Shown in pieces: positions 10,329 to 21,700 of a stretch of DNA of 64,000 nucleotides (position 1 is the stretch's first letter; each line of letters starts with the position of its first letter). The position numbers and the translations under genes are program-made. The stretch is from Cymbomonas tetramitiformis (taxonomy: Eukaryota; Chlorophyta; Pyramimonadophyceae; Pyramimonadales; Pyramimonadaceae). Under the pieces are notes generated by a model, which was not told where the DNA came from, made no database searches, and saw nothing but the letters and a program-made list of their open reading frames with translations. The stretch is from positions 1 through 64,000 of the forward strand of contig LGRX02027802.1 of assembly GCA_001247695.2 (NCBI GenBank), written 5' to 3'.

Positions 10329-10570
10329 ACTCTGAAAAGCCAGAGGGGAGGTGGTACGCAGTCGCGCGGTTGGGTGTGGTAGCGGAAAAATGGTAATGGT
10401 CAGCAGCGGAGAGGAGCTAAGAGAGTGGAGCGGCGAGGGGCACTCGAAGATGTCGTCGAAGTCGAAGGTGTCGCGAACACCAGCCTAGAAAACAGTAACC
10501 AGCAGGGCCAGTGCCGGTGCAAAACTGGATCCGAACATTGCTAAGACTAGTCCGTAACGAGGCGCGGTCC

Positions 10571-11655
10571 CCATGTGGCTACTATCCCATGGTCCTTGTG
10601 GAAGGACCATAATCGATTATGGTCCTCCCACAAGGACCAATGTTGCAAGAATTTAATTGGGCATTGGTTCGGATCTAGAAGGCGCGCCCAATGATTTTTA
10701 GTATCAATGGGACATATATTAATTACTTCGATGCTTGGTCCGGCCTGGATCCACCCAATATATCCATGGCGTTCGCATTTGCGACAAGCACCCTCAACTT
10801 TTTCAGATTGCATTTTTTTGAAAATTCAAAAGGCACAAAAAGATACGATATCTTCAATAATTTTTTGGGAATAGTATGTGCAGGCTACACCTGCGTCCAT
10901 GCGATCATATCGATCTTATACACATGTCCCCATCATATTTGGGTCATACGTCATGTTGGAGTGCATATATTGGCCATCTCTAATGCTTATTAACAACCGT
11001 ACACCTTTTTAGTCGGTTTTTTTAGCCGGAATGGGATAATCGGTGCAAACATGACCCATTATCCACGATGCCCGCTAGAGTGCATTCACAGTGTGGTAGG
11101 AGCGTATGGTGCTTGAACTTTTGAAGTATATCCATAAAATGATTTTTTGAAAGCTTAACATAAGCCATGTGGGCAAGTATGTGAGCGATGTGCACTCGTT
11201 AGCTTGACGCGAAGTGAAAATTAGAAGTGCAAAAATCACAAAATCCTTATTTCACTCGGGAGTGATCACCCGCCACGGTAAACGAGAGCTCAGATGGCGA
11301 CTAGAGTGTGGACTATCCAACTAAGTTTTCATATTTGGTCATAAACTCAAGGTGTGCGACCATGAGCGGCCAACACCGCGCACCATGCAACCACTAGGAC
11401 GCTTAAAGACCATGGTCCTTGTGGGAGGACCATCTTTTTTTCGACGATTTCGATAAAAAACATATCAAAAGCGCACCCTTTAAGCACGCCCCTCTAGCAC
11501 ACGCGTGGACGATCCTGTAGGGGAAATTATTCAATTGACTCATAAATATGATGCCAAAAGCACGTATACGCCTCAAAGATCCATGTGGCACTCACAATAG
11601 TCATCGCGCGTTGGTCCTTATGGGAGGACCATGAATTTGGATAGTAGCCACATGG
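10571..11655. mobile_element. ~1.1-kb non-autonomous TIR element
   Basis: Perfect 17-bp terminal inverted repeats CCATGTGGCTACTATCC (10571-10587) and its complement (11639-11655) bound the block. Just inside each end, and again at about 11,410-11,432, sits a GGTCCTTGTGGGAGGACC-like foldback word. The interior is AT-rich and non-coding. No target duplication could be recognised at the ends. Confidence 0.65.
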
Positions 11656-12060
11656 CCGCCATTCCCAGCTGCTTACCGCAAACAATTCATACCATAAATC
11701 CTAGTCGCACCCAAACGCGCCCGCGCGCACCACCTCTCCAAGCGGCCGTTTAGCCAATCATGGCCAAATCAGCAAGTGGAATAAAAGCGTGGATGGGGCC
11801 ACGACCTATTGGAATATCCTAGTTCACTAGATATCAGAAACTCCCGAAGTGTGTGGATAAACTCATAAGATAAATAAACCCTAAGCTAGATATACCCGGA
11901 ACGGTCTCGGACGGTTTCGGAGTCTAGCCTACCTGTGACACAGCGTGTGTCACAACACGAACCTATAGATCAGTCAGCAGTCCAGTGTTGGTCCTAGGAG
12001 TCTGTCATAGGGGCCTGACCGGGACTCCCTGTCAGGGCTGCCTATACAGATTTCAACAGT

Positions 12061-12416
12061 TGTGTCACATAACTCTGGTTATGTGACAGACCGGACCGAA
12101 GGGCCCGGGTCAATGCAGACTGCTGTACCAACAATATAAGGTAGGGAACTCTGTAGACTTCTGCTCCGACACTTGATATGTTTTCGGGAAGGGTATCATC
12201 CCGCCCGCCCACCTCATTGGCATTAATTTATGCTCATTTCATTCTGATATTGCTTAGCGGGTCCCTTATGCCCGCATTGCTATTTGCACTAATAATTCTT
12301 GGTTATTAGTGCTCTCCGATACCCTATCCGTGACGACATGCATCTTGCTTTACAGGTGTGATTATTGGGTAGCTTGGGTAGCTAGGGGGGTCCGTAGGGT
12401 AGGTGTGTCACATAAC
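12061..12416. mobile_element. ~360-bp interspersed repeat, copy 1
   Basis: It starts with a perfect hairpin (TGTCACATAAC-TCTG-GTTATGTGACA) and ends with TGTGTCACATAAC, so the inner GGTTATGTGACA and the right end are inverted. A diverged second copy lies at 17,706-18,082 in the same orientation with the same ends and internal landmarks (CTCCGAC, GGGTATCAT, GCATCTTGCTT, GTGATTATTGGGTAGCT). No coding capacity. It could be a solo LTR or a MITE. Confidence 0.75.
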
Positions 12417-13399
12417 CACCAACATAAGCGCTTATATCGCGACATATAAAGCGCTTATAGCACAGTTCGGGACACTACCGATGCCGAATCTTGCCATTTC
12501 GCCCTGCGCTCGCCATCTGGCACACGTTTGAAAAACAGCAGATTGTTGACAGAACCTACTGTCATGTCATCGACAGTTGTACATCACATTCATGACCTAA
12601 TCAAACTGGAATTTTCGATGACGACGATGACTCGAAATTTTCGTGAGACACTGTGTATAAAACTATTTTCGATCTGACGGTTCAATTACACGTACACAGT
12701 CATCGGACGCAAATGCATCGGTGTTGGGAAGTTCGAAACTGTTTCTTAATCACTTTCGGCTTATGTTTCAACTCAAAATACACCGCTGCGGCGGACCTGG
12801 GTCAGCAGCCGCGGTGTATTTTTTATCACATAGCATTGCACTGCATACCATACAGCATATCACAATTGCATATATGCATACATACTACACTTGCAAACGC
12901 ATGTCTACCTTCGCGAGATCATCTTCGGCTCATTTGCGCGAAGTTGATCACGGGAGGGGTAGCCATCCGCACAACCCACCGCACGAACACACGTGATCAT
13001 AAACGTGTGTTCACGCGCCCTGTATCACGCATAGTATGCAAGGGTGTTTCTAGTCTCCCAGGTTTGTTCATGTCGCTTGAGCGGATGAACAGTACTTGGG
13101 AGCTACGCGACTTCCCTTGATGGCCGCGTCAAGGAATGGTACATATACTTTCCTTGACGCGACCATAGTACCGTGCTTGCTTAACGTCCGTTAAGCACGC
13201 ATAGTACAAGGCATACGATACGTTTCATATAGGTTTCATATACATAAAACGTTTGGCTGCTGATTTCAGCGCTCTCCGCAAACCCAAACCCAAAGGCATT
13301 CCGTACCCAAACCCATGCATCAAAATGAGAGCGCATGCGCACAGCACTTGCCCACAGGGCATACATATACCATATATATATCACATATAAAGAGTACCT
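12417..13399. other. No gene seen; several hairpins
   Basis: The interval contains inverted words at about 12,425-12,468 (AAGCGCTTAT), 12,777-12,825 (AAATACACCGC), 13,122-13,165 (GCGTCAAGGAA/TTCCTTGACGC) and 13,168-13,200 (GCTTAACG-TCCGTTAAGC). No convincing coding sequence. Confidence 0.5.
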
Positions 13400-13522
13400 A
13401 CGGTGCGCTTTTTAAGCATCAGGTTGATTTTACCTTGTTTCTGGCCCCGCGGCATCATCCGCTTAAGCGCCCATCCCCGCAGTCCTACGTGTCAGGTGCG
13501 AATGGGGAAAAAAGCGCACCGT
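13400..13522. repeat. 123-bp foldback / MITE-like element
   Basis: ACGGTGCGCTTTTT at 13400-13413 and its complement at 13,509-13,522 bound a short non-coding interior. No clear target duplication. The following 13,680-13,935 is filled with CTACTGTCA words in both orientations and holds no gene. Confidence 0.5.
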
Positions 13523-14139
13523 ACGTCGACTCGGAAGGTCCTAATTGGTCGGTACCATATCCTGCTTCATCCTTCGGATGCGCTGTCATGGTCGCAAAAG
13601 CGCAAACACGACGTTTTCCGGGTAATTCGCCTTTACCATGTAAACCACACTGTTAAAAGCGAACAGCTCGATTTACTGTGACGTGACGGTCAAATGACAC
13701 TCCGTACATTTATACGAAATTTCCTTCTAAAATATGGAATGAATGTGCTGTAAGTTGGCTCTGTTGTCACCTACTGTGTCACTGTTGCGCCTACTGTCAA
13801 TTGAGTGTCAGTTACTACTGAGCCCTCTCCTACTGTCGATTTCGAAGAGGCCTACAGTACTGATGACAGTAATACAGAGTAACTAGGCCTACTGACATAC
13901 CTACTGTTGCCACCTACTGTCACAGTAGGCACTGACATCACTGGTCACAACGTCACAACCATAACCAGCTCACAACAAAGTGCAGATGCATTGCCCTCTC
14001 GCCTGTGACGATTCCAACGGCTATCGCACAAATATTGAAGACGAACAGTTCCGGCCCTGGCGTGGGTTCATCTTATATCCTACTTGTATCTGCAGTTCAC
14101 ATTCTGGCGAATTTCTGGCGTGATATACCAGGGAACAAG

Positions 14140-16722
14140 ATGTCCGCAGCAACCAGTCTAAAACAGCAAGCCTCAAGTCAGATTTCACGAGTTTCTGGAC
14201 ATGGGGGACAGCAAGGGAGTTCGCACTCGACGGCACAGCCTTCAGAAAGTGAATCGAGTGTCTGCTACCACCTTGAGCTGTGTGATGAGTGCACCGCGGC
14301 TAAAGTCCTCTCTCGAAGTGCTCTAGCTAAAGTGAAATCCATTGTTACCAGTGTTCACGATCCTTCGCTTTCAATTGGTCGAGCTCTTGATGCCACGGTA
14401 TCTTTTGGTGACTCTTTGTTCGCAGTGAAGACTCGTGAGACAGATGAAGTATCCATAAACAAACGAGTGAGCAAGCTTCACTGCAAGATCGAACGCCGAG
14501 GTGTTGGAACTAACAGAATCGCAAGTAACAACGAGGAGGCTGAATACGTACTTGTGGACTACAGCACTTTTGGTACCTTTGTGGGAGGCGAACAAGTACG
14601 TCAAGAAGTCAAGCTGTGCGACAAAGACGTTATTGTGATCCTCCCGAGTATGAACGATGCTGATGATCCAGACCTGGCGTTCCGTTTCATGGTAGAAAAA
14701 CTATCAGTTGAGCCAGATGACGACGAGACTATCCAGCTTAGTGCTCCAAGGCGCGAAATGAACACGCACGAGATGTACATACAGCAGGAACAGCAAATAG
14801 CAGTCTTGCGCCAAGAGCTAGAGACGGAGAAAAACAAGCGGCACCAACTAGAACAGGAGGCAGATTCATCCATTCGAAGCGCACCTTGTCAAGAAGGTAT
14901 GTATGTACCTCTACTTTGGAACATGTTTGCGAACTGATAGGATACGACGCATGTGATAATCTTATTTTCCCCTGGAGAGTGTAGTTGCTTGCATAACGAT
15001 CCAGTGTTTTCAGCTTACCTCTTATGTCTTTATCTTTTATTCACGAATGATGAAGGCCTGTGTTGGCTGCCACTGCAACCAAGACTGCGTGCGGAAGTTG
15101 GGTCTCATGATTATGCGGTTTACTCGTGTACAACACAAGGATTTCCTTTTAAGATTCTTCCCTGGCTTATTTGTGACCCGAACTAACTAAAGATTGCCTT
15201 CGTTACAGACGACTTAGGAGGAATGCTCGATAGTTTGAGCCTGGCAGGTCACTTCTTCCACATTTCTCTTCGTTTGTGCTTGTCAGCGGCATGAACAAAT
15301 CTGCTGGAAACTTTATTCCGCACTGTTTACTTGTGAAGCATCCTCGTTATTGCTTTAGCTGAAGTATCGTGAATTATTGCCATACCACCCAAAACACCAT
15401 AACAATTTGTCAATCGTCGTAGAATATCTTGGCGTGCCCCATGCCTTAGCAGGTATGTTTATTCCATATTTGATACTAGGCGTTACCAACTTCCTGGAAC
15501 CTTGTTGATCGTTCAGCCTTGTGTGAAGCGTCGAAGCGGCCAAGCCTCCGGCGTTCAGCGGGGAATATTCATATCTGGATAACAAAATCGGCACTGTCCC
15601 TCACAGCAGTATCCTTTCTTGTTCCCATCCCTCCAGCGTGTAATTTATTTTCAAGCTGGAAAACGGCACGCTAATCAGACGATTTTGGGATGCTCACCCA
15701 CGTATCCTGGCACCTAGCCCAACGAATTGAGAGTGCAGGACGAAACTACTTAAGGGTAGTGGGATTGGATGGGGACGGGGTGTGTAGGTCGTGGTGGTCA
15801 TCTTGCTGACGTCACAAACGTTGAAAGTTGCGGGTCATCTGCTTCGGCTAGTGCAGCAGAAGGTGAATTGCGCAGCGATAAGATCAGCTTTAAGCTTGGG
15901 AAAGCGAAAGCCAAGGTCACGAAAAGCAAGCCCTTGAAGAGTGTGGACCCGCCCACAGAGAAAAACATGCCAGCAGTTGATTCAAGCGTCCGCGAGGAGT
16001 GCAAAGGGGCCAAACCGATCGAAGTGGTCGAGCATCCAGAATCCGGTCAAGCAGCTAGGCAAGCGAGCGAAGGCAGCCTCTGCAGGTTCAGTCCCCAGTG
16101 TTTGCGCTTCGTGATTGCAGACACGAGCATTTTCCTCAACCCCGCTGAATATGACGCGCTAAAGCAAGCGATGAGAGATGGGAGCTCCGAGTCTGCACGA
16201 CAGTCAGAACAGTGTGGAGTGGTTGTCGTGCTCGTGCTGGCTATGGACGTGGTACGAGAGTTGGATGGCCTCAAGAATCGAAATGACCAGGTGCGGCTAC
16301 TGTGCTCAAATTCCTGCTTTCTTCAGGCTTTTGCCTTTTGCTCACTGCAGTGGACTGGATGGCATACTGTCCAGGTGGGTTTCGGTGCGCGGCAAGTGTT
16401 GCGATGGCTCCATCAACTCTTGGCCGAGCAGTCGCCCTTCATTCGCCTTCAAACACCGGAGGAGCGGATGCCCTCTGAGTATGTGACCTGGGGCCTCGCC
16501 AACGGCACCCCTGCGAATCAGGCGTATCCAACAGGTTCAGGGGATGATGCGATTCTATCATGTGCGTTGTATTTTGCACACCACGTATCGCCTGGGAAAA
16601 CAGCATTCCTATCCGGCGATCGGGCTCAGGTTATCAAGGCGAAGCTTCTCGGACTGCATCCTGCCGACACTGCGCAAGGCTTCCTCCGAGGGTATGCTAC
16701 CCTAGAACATTTTTCTTGTTAG
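14140..16722 (+). CDS. PARALLEL SPINDLE 1-like protein: FHA domain plus PIN nuclease domain
   Basis: Proposed exons: 14140-14896, 15209-15247, 15788-16290 and 16375-16722; all junctions are GT-AG and phases agree. An ATG at 14005 is also in frame. Exon 1 has an FHA domain (S-I-G-R, V-S-K-L-H-C-K-I, D-Y-S-T-F-G-T-F); the usual Asn before Gly-Thr is Phe, so phosphothreonine binding may be weakened. A coiled coil follows. Exons 3-4 carry a PIN domain with acidic residues in A-D-T-S, E-L-D-G-L-K, G-S-G-D-D-A-I-L and S-G-D-R-A. FHA followed by PINc is the layout of Arabidopsis PS1, which controls meiosis II spindle orientation. The 84-nt intron 16291-16374 keeps the frame if retained. The 3' end is uncertain: a GTATGC donor at 16692 could join to sequence continuing to 16,962. 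Confidence 0.75.
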
Positions 16723-16962
16723 CGATCATACTTGGCAAGTGAAAGGTTCCTATCCTCTGAGTTGTGCGTTAATGCTGTACCTGGATCTCGCCTGGAGAAA
16801 GTGATTTGGTTTGGGAAACGTCAGGTGGAAGCTGTTGCAGAAAAGCGTCGCACAAGACAATGGACTTCAGGCACTGAAACAGGCGCAGTGGCGGAGCGCG
16901 TAGAACTACATAAGTGCATCTATAGACATAGTTGTGTGGAGCCATCTTTGCAACTGCCCTGA

Positions 16963-17705
16963 AACAATTTAGATAGCAACTCCTACAGTGAGCTTTGTTT
17001 TATACTCGTGGGCAATTAGACGAGGACAATTAGACTCAAAGCTTTTTACGTGCTTTGGATACAACAGATATGATCCGCCGTAGGGGATTTTGGGAGAAAG
17101 AAAAAGAAAATAATGTGACTCTTCCTGTTGGAAGCGTGATATTTGGAGGTGCATTATGCCTGCCCCTAGTCATCATTAGTTCATGGATTTTGGGAGCTGT
17201 CACAATAATCTAGTTGTATTTGAAAGGTATATCGTTGGCTGGGATTTTCGTTTGGACAAGATAATCCATCGCCATTTTAGCCAGCCTCGCCACTGGGTCC
17301 TATATTGGTACCGCAATATAAGGTGATCACAAGGAATTGAGCAATGATAGGTTGGGGGAAAATTAGTCAAAACTCCTTTGGAACGATGTGTTTATACTAA
17401 GGCGTCACTCCATATGATTGTTGAGCATCTCGTTCGTCCCCAAAAGCCTGTATTGCTCGTGCATTGAATACCAACTGTGGTTGGCCGGCTGCCTCTGCAC
17501 TATTGTGTAATATAAATCAGCATCATAACCAACGCTTAAGCATCATGTTGTCTAAGTGCATTGTATAAATCATTGCCTAATGTGAAATAAACACATACAA
17601 GTGTTCTACAGAGTAAGAACAAAATCTACGTTATGTACGAAGGTACAACAACGTGTAAACGCTGGATATCATGTGTCACCGTGCAGTGAGCGGAACGAGA
17701 GGTGC
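16963..17705. other. No gene seen
   Basis: AT-rich intergenic sequence between the PS1-like gene and the second copy of the ~360-bp repeat. No reading frame, RNA gene or ordered repeat recognised. Confidence 0.5.
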
Positions 17706-18082
17706 TGTGTCATATCTCTGGTTATGTGACAGACCGGACCGAAGAGCGACCCTCCGTCAGAGATGGAGGTTCGTTGGGGAGTTTAAGGTTACGAAATCTG
17801 TAGAGTTCGGCTCCGACTGTTGATCTGTTTCTGCGGAGGGTATCATTCCCGCTCGCCCGCCTTCCCGGTGAGGATTAAAACCATAGATTATGTTATCCAA
17901 CTTTTTGCAGGGCATGCATCTTGCTTTGTTTTACTGACGGTTTTTCATTACCGTCTTCAGTTTGCACTGATAATTTGTTTATCAGTGCTTAGATGATACC
18001 TTTCCGAGACGTGCATCTTGCTTCACAGCTGTGATTATTGGGTAGCTAGGGAGAGTCTCGTAGGGTAGGTGTGTCACATAAC
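17706..18082. mobile_element. ~375-bp interspersed repeat, copy 2
   Basis: Same family and orientation as 12,061-12,416: starts TGTGTCAT...TCTCTGGTTATGTGACAGACC and ends GGTGTGTCACATAAC. Internal sequence is diverged, with small insertions near 17,740 and 17,930, so the two copies are old. Confidence 0.75.
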
Positions 18083-18795
18083 TTCCAACTAAACCAGCAC
18101 GGAGTGCTTATTCATGAAATCGTGTACGCTTGACTGGACTAAAATCCATCACTCCTAAGTCATATGGGATAGAACGCAGCACAGCACCTGTATTTCACCT
18201 ATCACGTATCTACTACCTGCATTATAAAATAGAGCTACAGAATAGTGGAATGCCTGGCACACAGATGGAAATGCAAATGGTTGATACTTGTTACATGATG
18301 TATCTGAAGCATCCAAATTACATCCGAACAAAATAATCATTTCCTCTCAGAAATTACAGCCCAGGTAATTCCACAACATTACTGGCTTAACTCATATTTA
18401 TACCCTATTATCAGCCAACCTGTGCCACTCTCCTGGAGTGTGTTTAACTCATCGAGGCACATGGACGGAAAGTTTGTCCGCAAGGTATTTGATGGTTGAG
18501 TGGATGCATCGGAAATTATTTTCCTCGAGTGCATCCGGAGAGTCGTCGCCTTCACTCGGCCCCACCTGCACCAAAGACCATACCAGTAAATGGCAGCTAG
18601 CAGTGGCTGAAAATGGAACAAAATGAATCTCCGGAGGAAAGACTTCATAGGAAACGCCTGTGGTCAAGTGTTTGCAGGAAATGCACCCAATGATTGTGAT
18701 ACTAATCATGTCGACAAGGTAGATGCAGCAAAAGTCAGCATGCCCTTCCCAGGGCCTCTTCCCAGGGTTCAAGCGTGCAGGGGGGAACACGCTAC

Positions 18796-21700
18796 CTGTC
18801 GGGCGATAAAATCTAGTGCGTTTGCCAGCTCCCTGAATGCCTCTTGTGGCGAATGCCCCACGCAGATGACACCCATGACACCACTTGCAAAACTGCGACA
18901 GAAAGTCACAACGCCCTTCGGTTAGCTTCGAGAGTGCAGGCGGGGCCACGCAGTCCACACTGCAACTTATGCCATCTTTGCAACCACATTCAAAGAGCCG
19001 ACTTCTCAATCGCGGGAAAAAAAAAACAGCCTGACACATCATTTAGATCCATGGTGAACCACAAAGCGGGAAAAAGAGGTCATACTATCTGTGCTCCTCA
19101 CCTGTCTACAAGGCTGAACGCAGTTCCCACACGCTCCTGCATATCAAAGCACACTCCTGCACACGCACACACAAAACAAAGCTCGCACTCACTACCATTG
19201 AATCGGAGCGCAGCAAGTGTTACATGCAATTCACGCAACAGGCATGGGACGTATTTGGACAGCAGCTAGCGCTTTTGCTGTCTGTGTAGCATGCTGAGAT
19301 GGCTATCCACCATTGCAGCACTGAGTATGTACCGTCGGAGCGCCGAATGTGGAATTCCAGTGATCAAACCATCTAAAGTTGCTAAAAGCAGTGCTGGAAT
19401 TCTAGCGCAAAAAGCTGAAAGGAGTGTTGGAGTTCCAGCAGTGGTGTGGGTAAAATGCTCGAGTCATCCTGCGTGCAAGGCATAAGTGCCAAGGCAAGGT
19501 TGCAAAGGGAAAGGTGGCGCAGGCCGTGCATTTAAAGGGTGTGGGCAGTACCATCCAGACGACAGCGATTAAAGAAAGCGGCGTACTGGATGGAGGCAAG
19601 GTTGGAATGGCTTATGAAATCGTTCATAACATAGAAGCGGCGCTGCCAGCCGGCGGCTCCCGGCGTGTAGGGCTCTTTCTCTTGGTCGCGCTGTGAAGAG
19701 CTGATGATCTTCAGAATCTCCTCTGTGTCGTCGGCTTCCCCGTCCACCGACTTGTCTGGCTTCTCGTCCTCTTCGATGTAGTCCCTCACCATGTATGCCC
19801 CCGTCTGCACCTCCCATGGAACGCCCACTGAGCTAGTGAGCTCAAAATGCGGAGATGCCCTGCGCATGCCCACCGACCTGTGGAGTACTAGGCACGGCCT
19901 CAGCGCCGCCTACGCACCGACCTGTGGAGTACTAGGCACGGCCTCAGCGCCGCCTACGCACCGACTTGTGGAGTACTAGGCACGGCCTCAGCACTGATAT
20001 TGGACTCCGATGGGCAACCCGGGAAGAGCCACGCCTCCTTACATCGGATTGGTTTCCGGAAGCTGATATCTACAAGCCACGTGCAGATGTGGTGACTGAG
20101 AACACAAAGGGGCAAAGAATGAAAGACGCCCGCTTTCAGTGACTCAGCACGGTGGCCCTCTCCCATTGAAATGGATCTAGCTCTGAATCAACGGTGTGTG
20201 TGAATTGGCTGGCCGCGATTTTGACCACACTCGATGCAATCGCACCTTCGGATCGAACTGGCCCTTGCAGATGAAGTCGAAGAGAGCGAACGTGGACTGT
20301 GTGGCGCAGGTGCGAAGGTTGAGGTCCACGGCCCAGAGGCGCAAGGTGCCCAACTCCTTGAGCGCCACAAAGTCGACCCCGAGGTTTCCCACAATACCAG
20401 CGCGGAAGCACGCCTGGCCGACCACCTCAGACGCCTGCGCAAGGGCGGCATGCGGCACGCTGGACTGAGGGAAGGACGCGCCGATGAAGCGGTACGCTGG
20501 GCAGAAGATCTGCTCATGCGTGGAGAGGATCTGTACTCTCCCCGTTGGTTCCACCATTAAATTCACAGACGGCGACCCTGTGACCATGGGAGGGCAGCCT
20601 TCGATGACGCCGCCGCGGCTCAGCATCGCCTGGGCATACTCTTTCCACGTGGGGTACACGGCGACCGCGGCAATGCCCAAGCGGCGGGGGAGAGTCCGGC
20701 GTAGGGCAGCCTCCACTGCCGCGACGGCTTCGCGTTGCCGAGCAAGGGGTGGGGGCGAGCGCCCGGATTGGCGTAGGCGCTCAAGCACCACATCCAGGGA
20801 GCGCACGGCAGTAATGTCAATCCAGGCATGACCACGCCCATTAGACTCGTCATCGATTTTGAGGATCCACCTCGGCGTCGCTGGGAACTCCACCACAAGC
20901 GATGCAAGTGTCGCAATTAAATCCTCTGGGGTGTCCTCATCCCTTATACGCTCGACGTGCATGTACAGCGGGTTGTTGGACATCAGGCGGCCCCCGATTG
21001 GCACCTCAGCGCCTGGCGGGACGTTCACCTGCCCAGCCATAGCATTCCACCTCAGCAACAAGTGGAGGCTCGGCGTGTGGCAATATGGCAGATTCATCAA
21101 GGAGGTGAGATTCATCCACCTCAAGGAGGTGAGACTCATCCACCTCAAGGAGGTGAGACTCATCCACCTCAAGGAGGTGAGACTCATCCACCTCAAGGAG
21201 GTGAGACTCATCCACCTCAAGGAGGTGAGATTCCCTCTGCAACTAGCTCTCTTCATCACATGACGGCACCACGCATAGGAGAGAGGGATTGGGGCATCAA
21301 GAATGGAGTGTGCCACTGGAGTCGCACTCCAAACCATTCGAGAAACTTTCCTCCGCCTCCGCTGGAGCACCGTCAATCCTCGGGCACCCGGGCATAAGAT
21401 ACGGGGATGTGGCTGAACAGCGCTCCCACTTCGTGGAAGGGGTCGGAGGCGCGGAGTCACCTCTGCCTCCTTGAAGACCTGGCGGGCGGCACTCTTATTT
21501 GCCAGCCTGGCGGCGTTCTCCGGGTGCGAGGCCAAGATCGGGACCCCAGGCCGGTCCGCCAGGAGAATCTCCTCGTGACTCACCGCCCCAGGCACCAGGT
21601 AGGCTTTGCGCCCTCTGATGATCGCCTGCGCCAGTGTCCAAGGGCCCCCAGTACGCAGATCATCAGGGGGGCGGCATCAGCGAGACCTAGGGAAGCGTGG

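Noticed and set aside
18449..19042. 197-codon minus-strand frame near the 3' end of the IQCH-like gene as an independent gene
   Set aside because: Only 18,796-18,892, in a different frame, fits the expected IQCH-like C-terminal pattern with splice sites; the long frame itself looks random.
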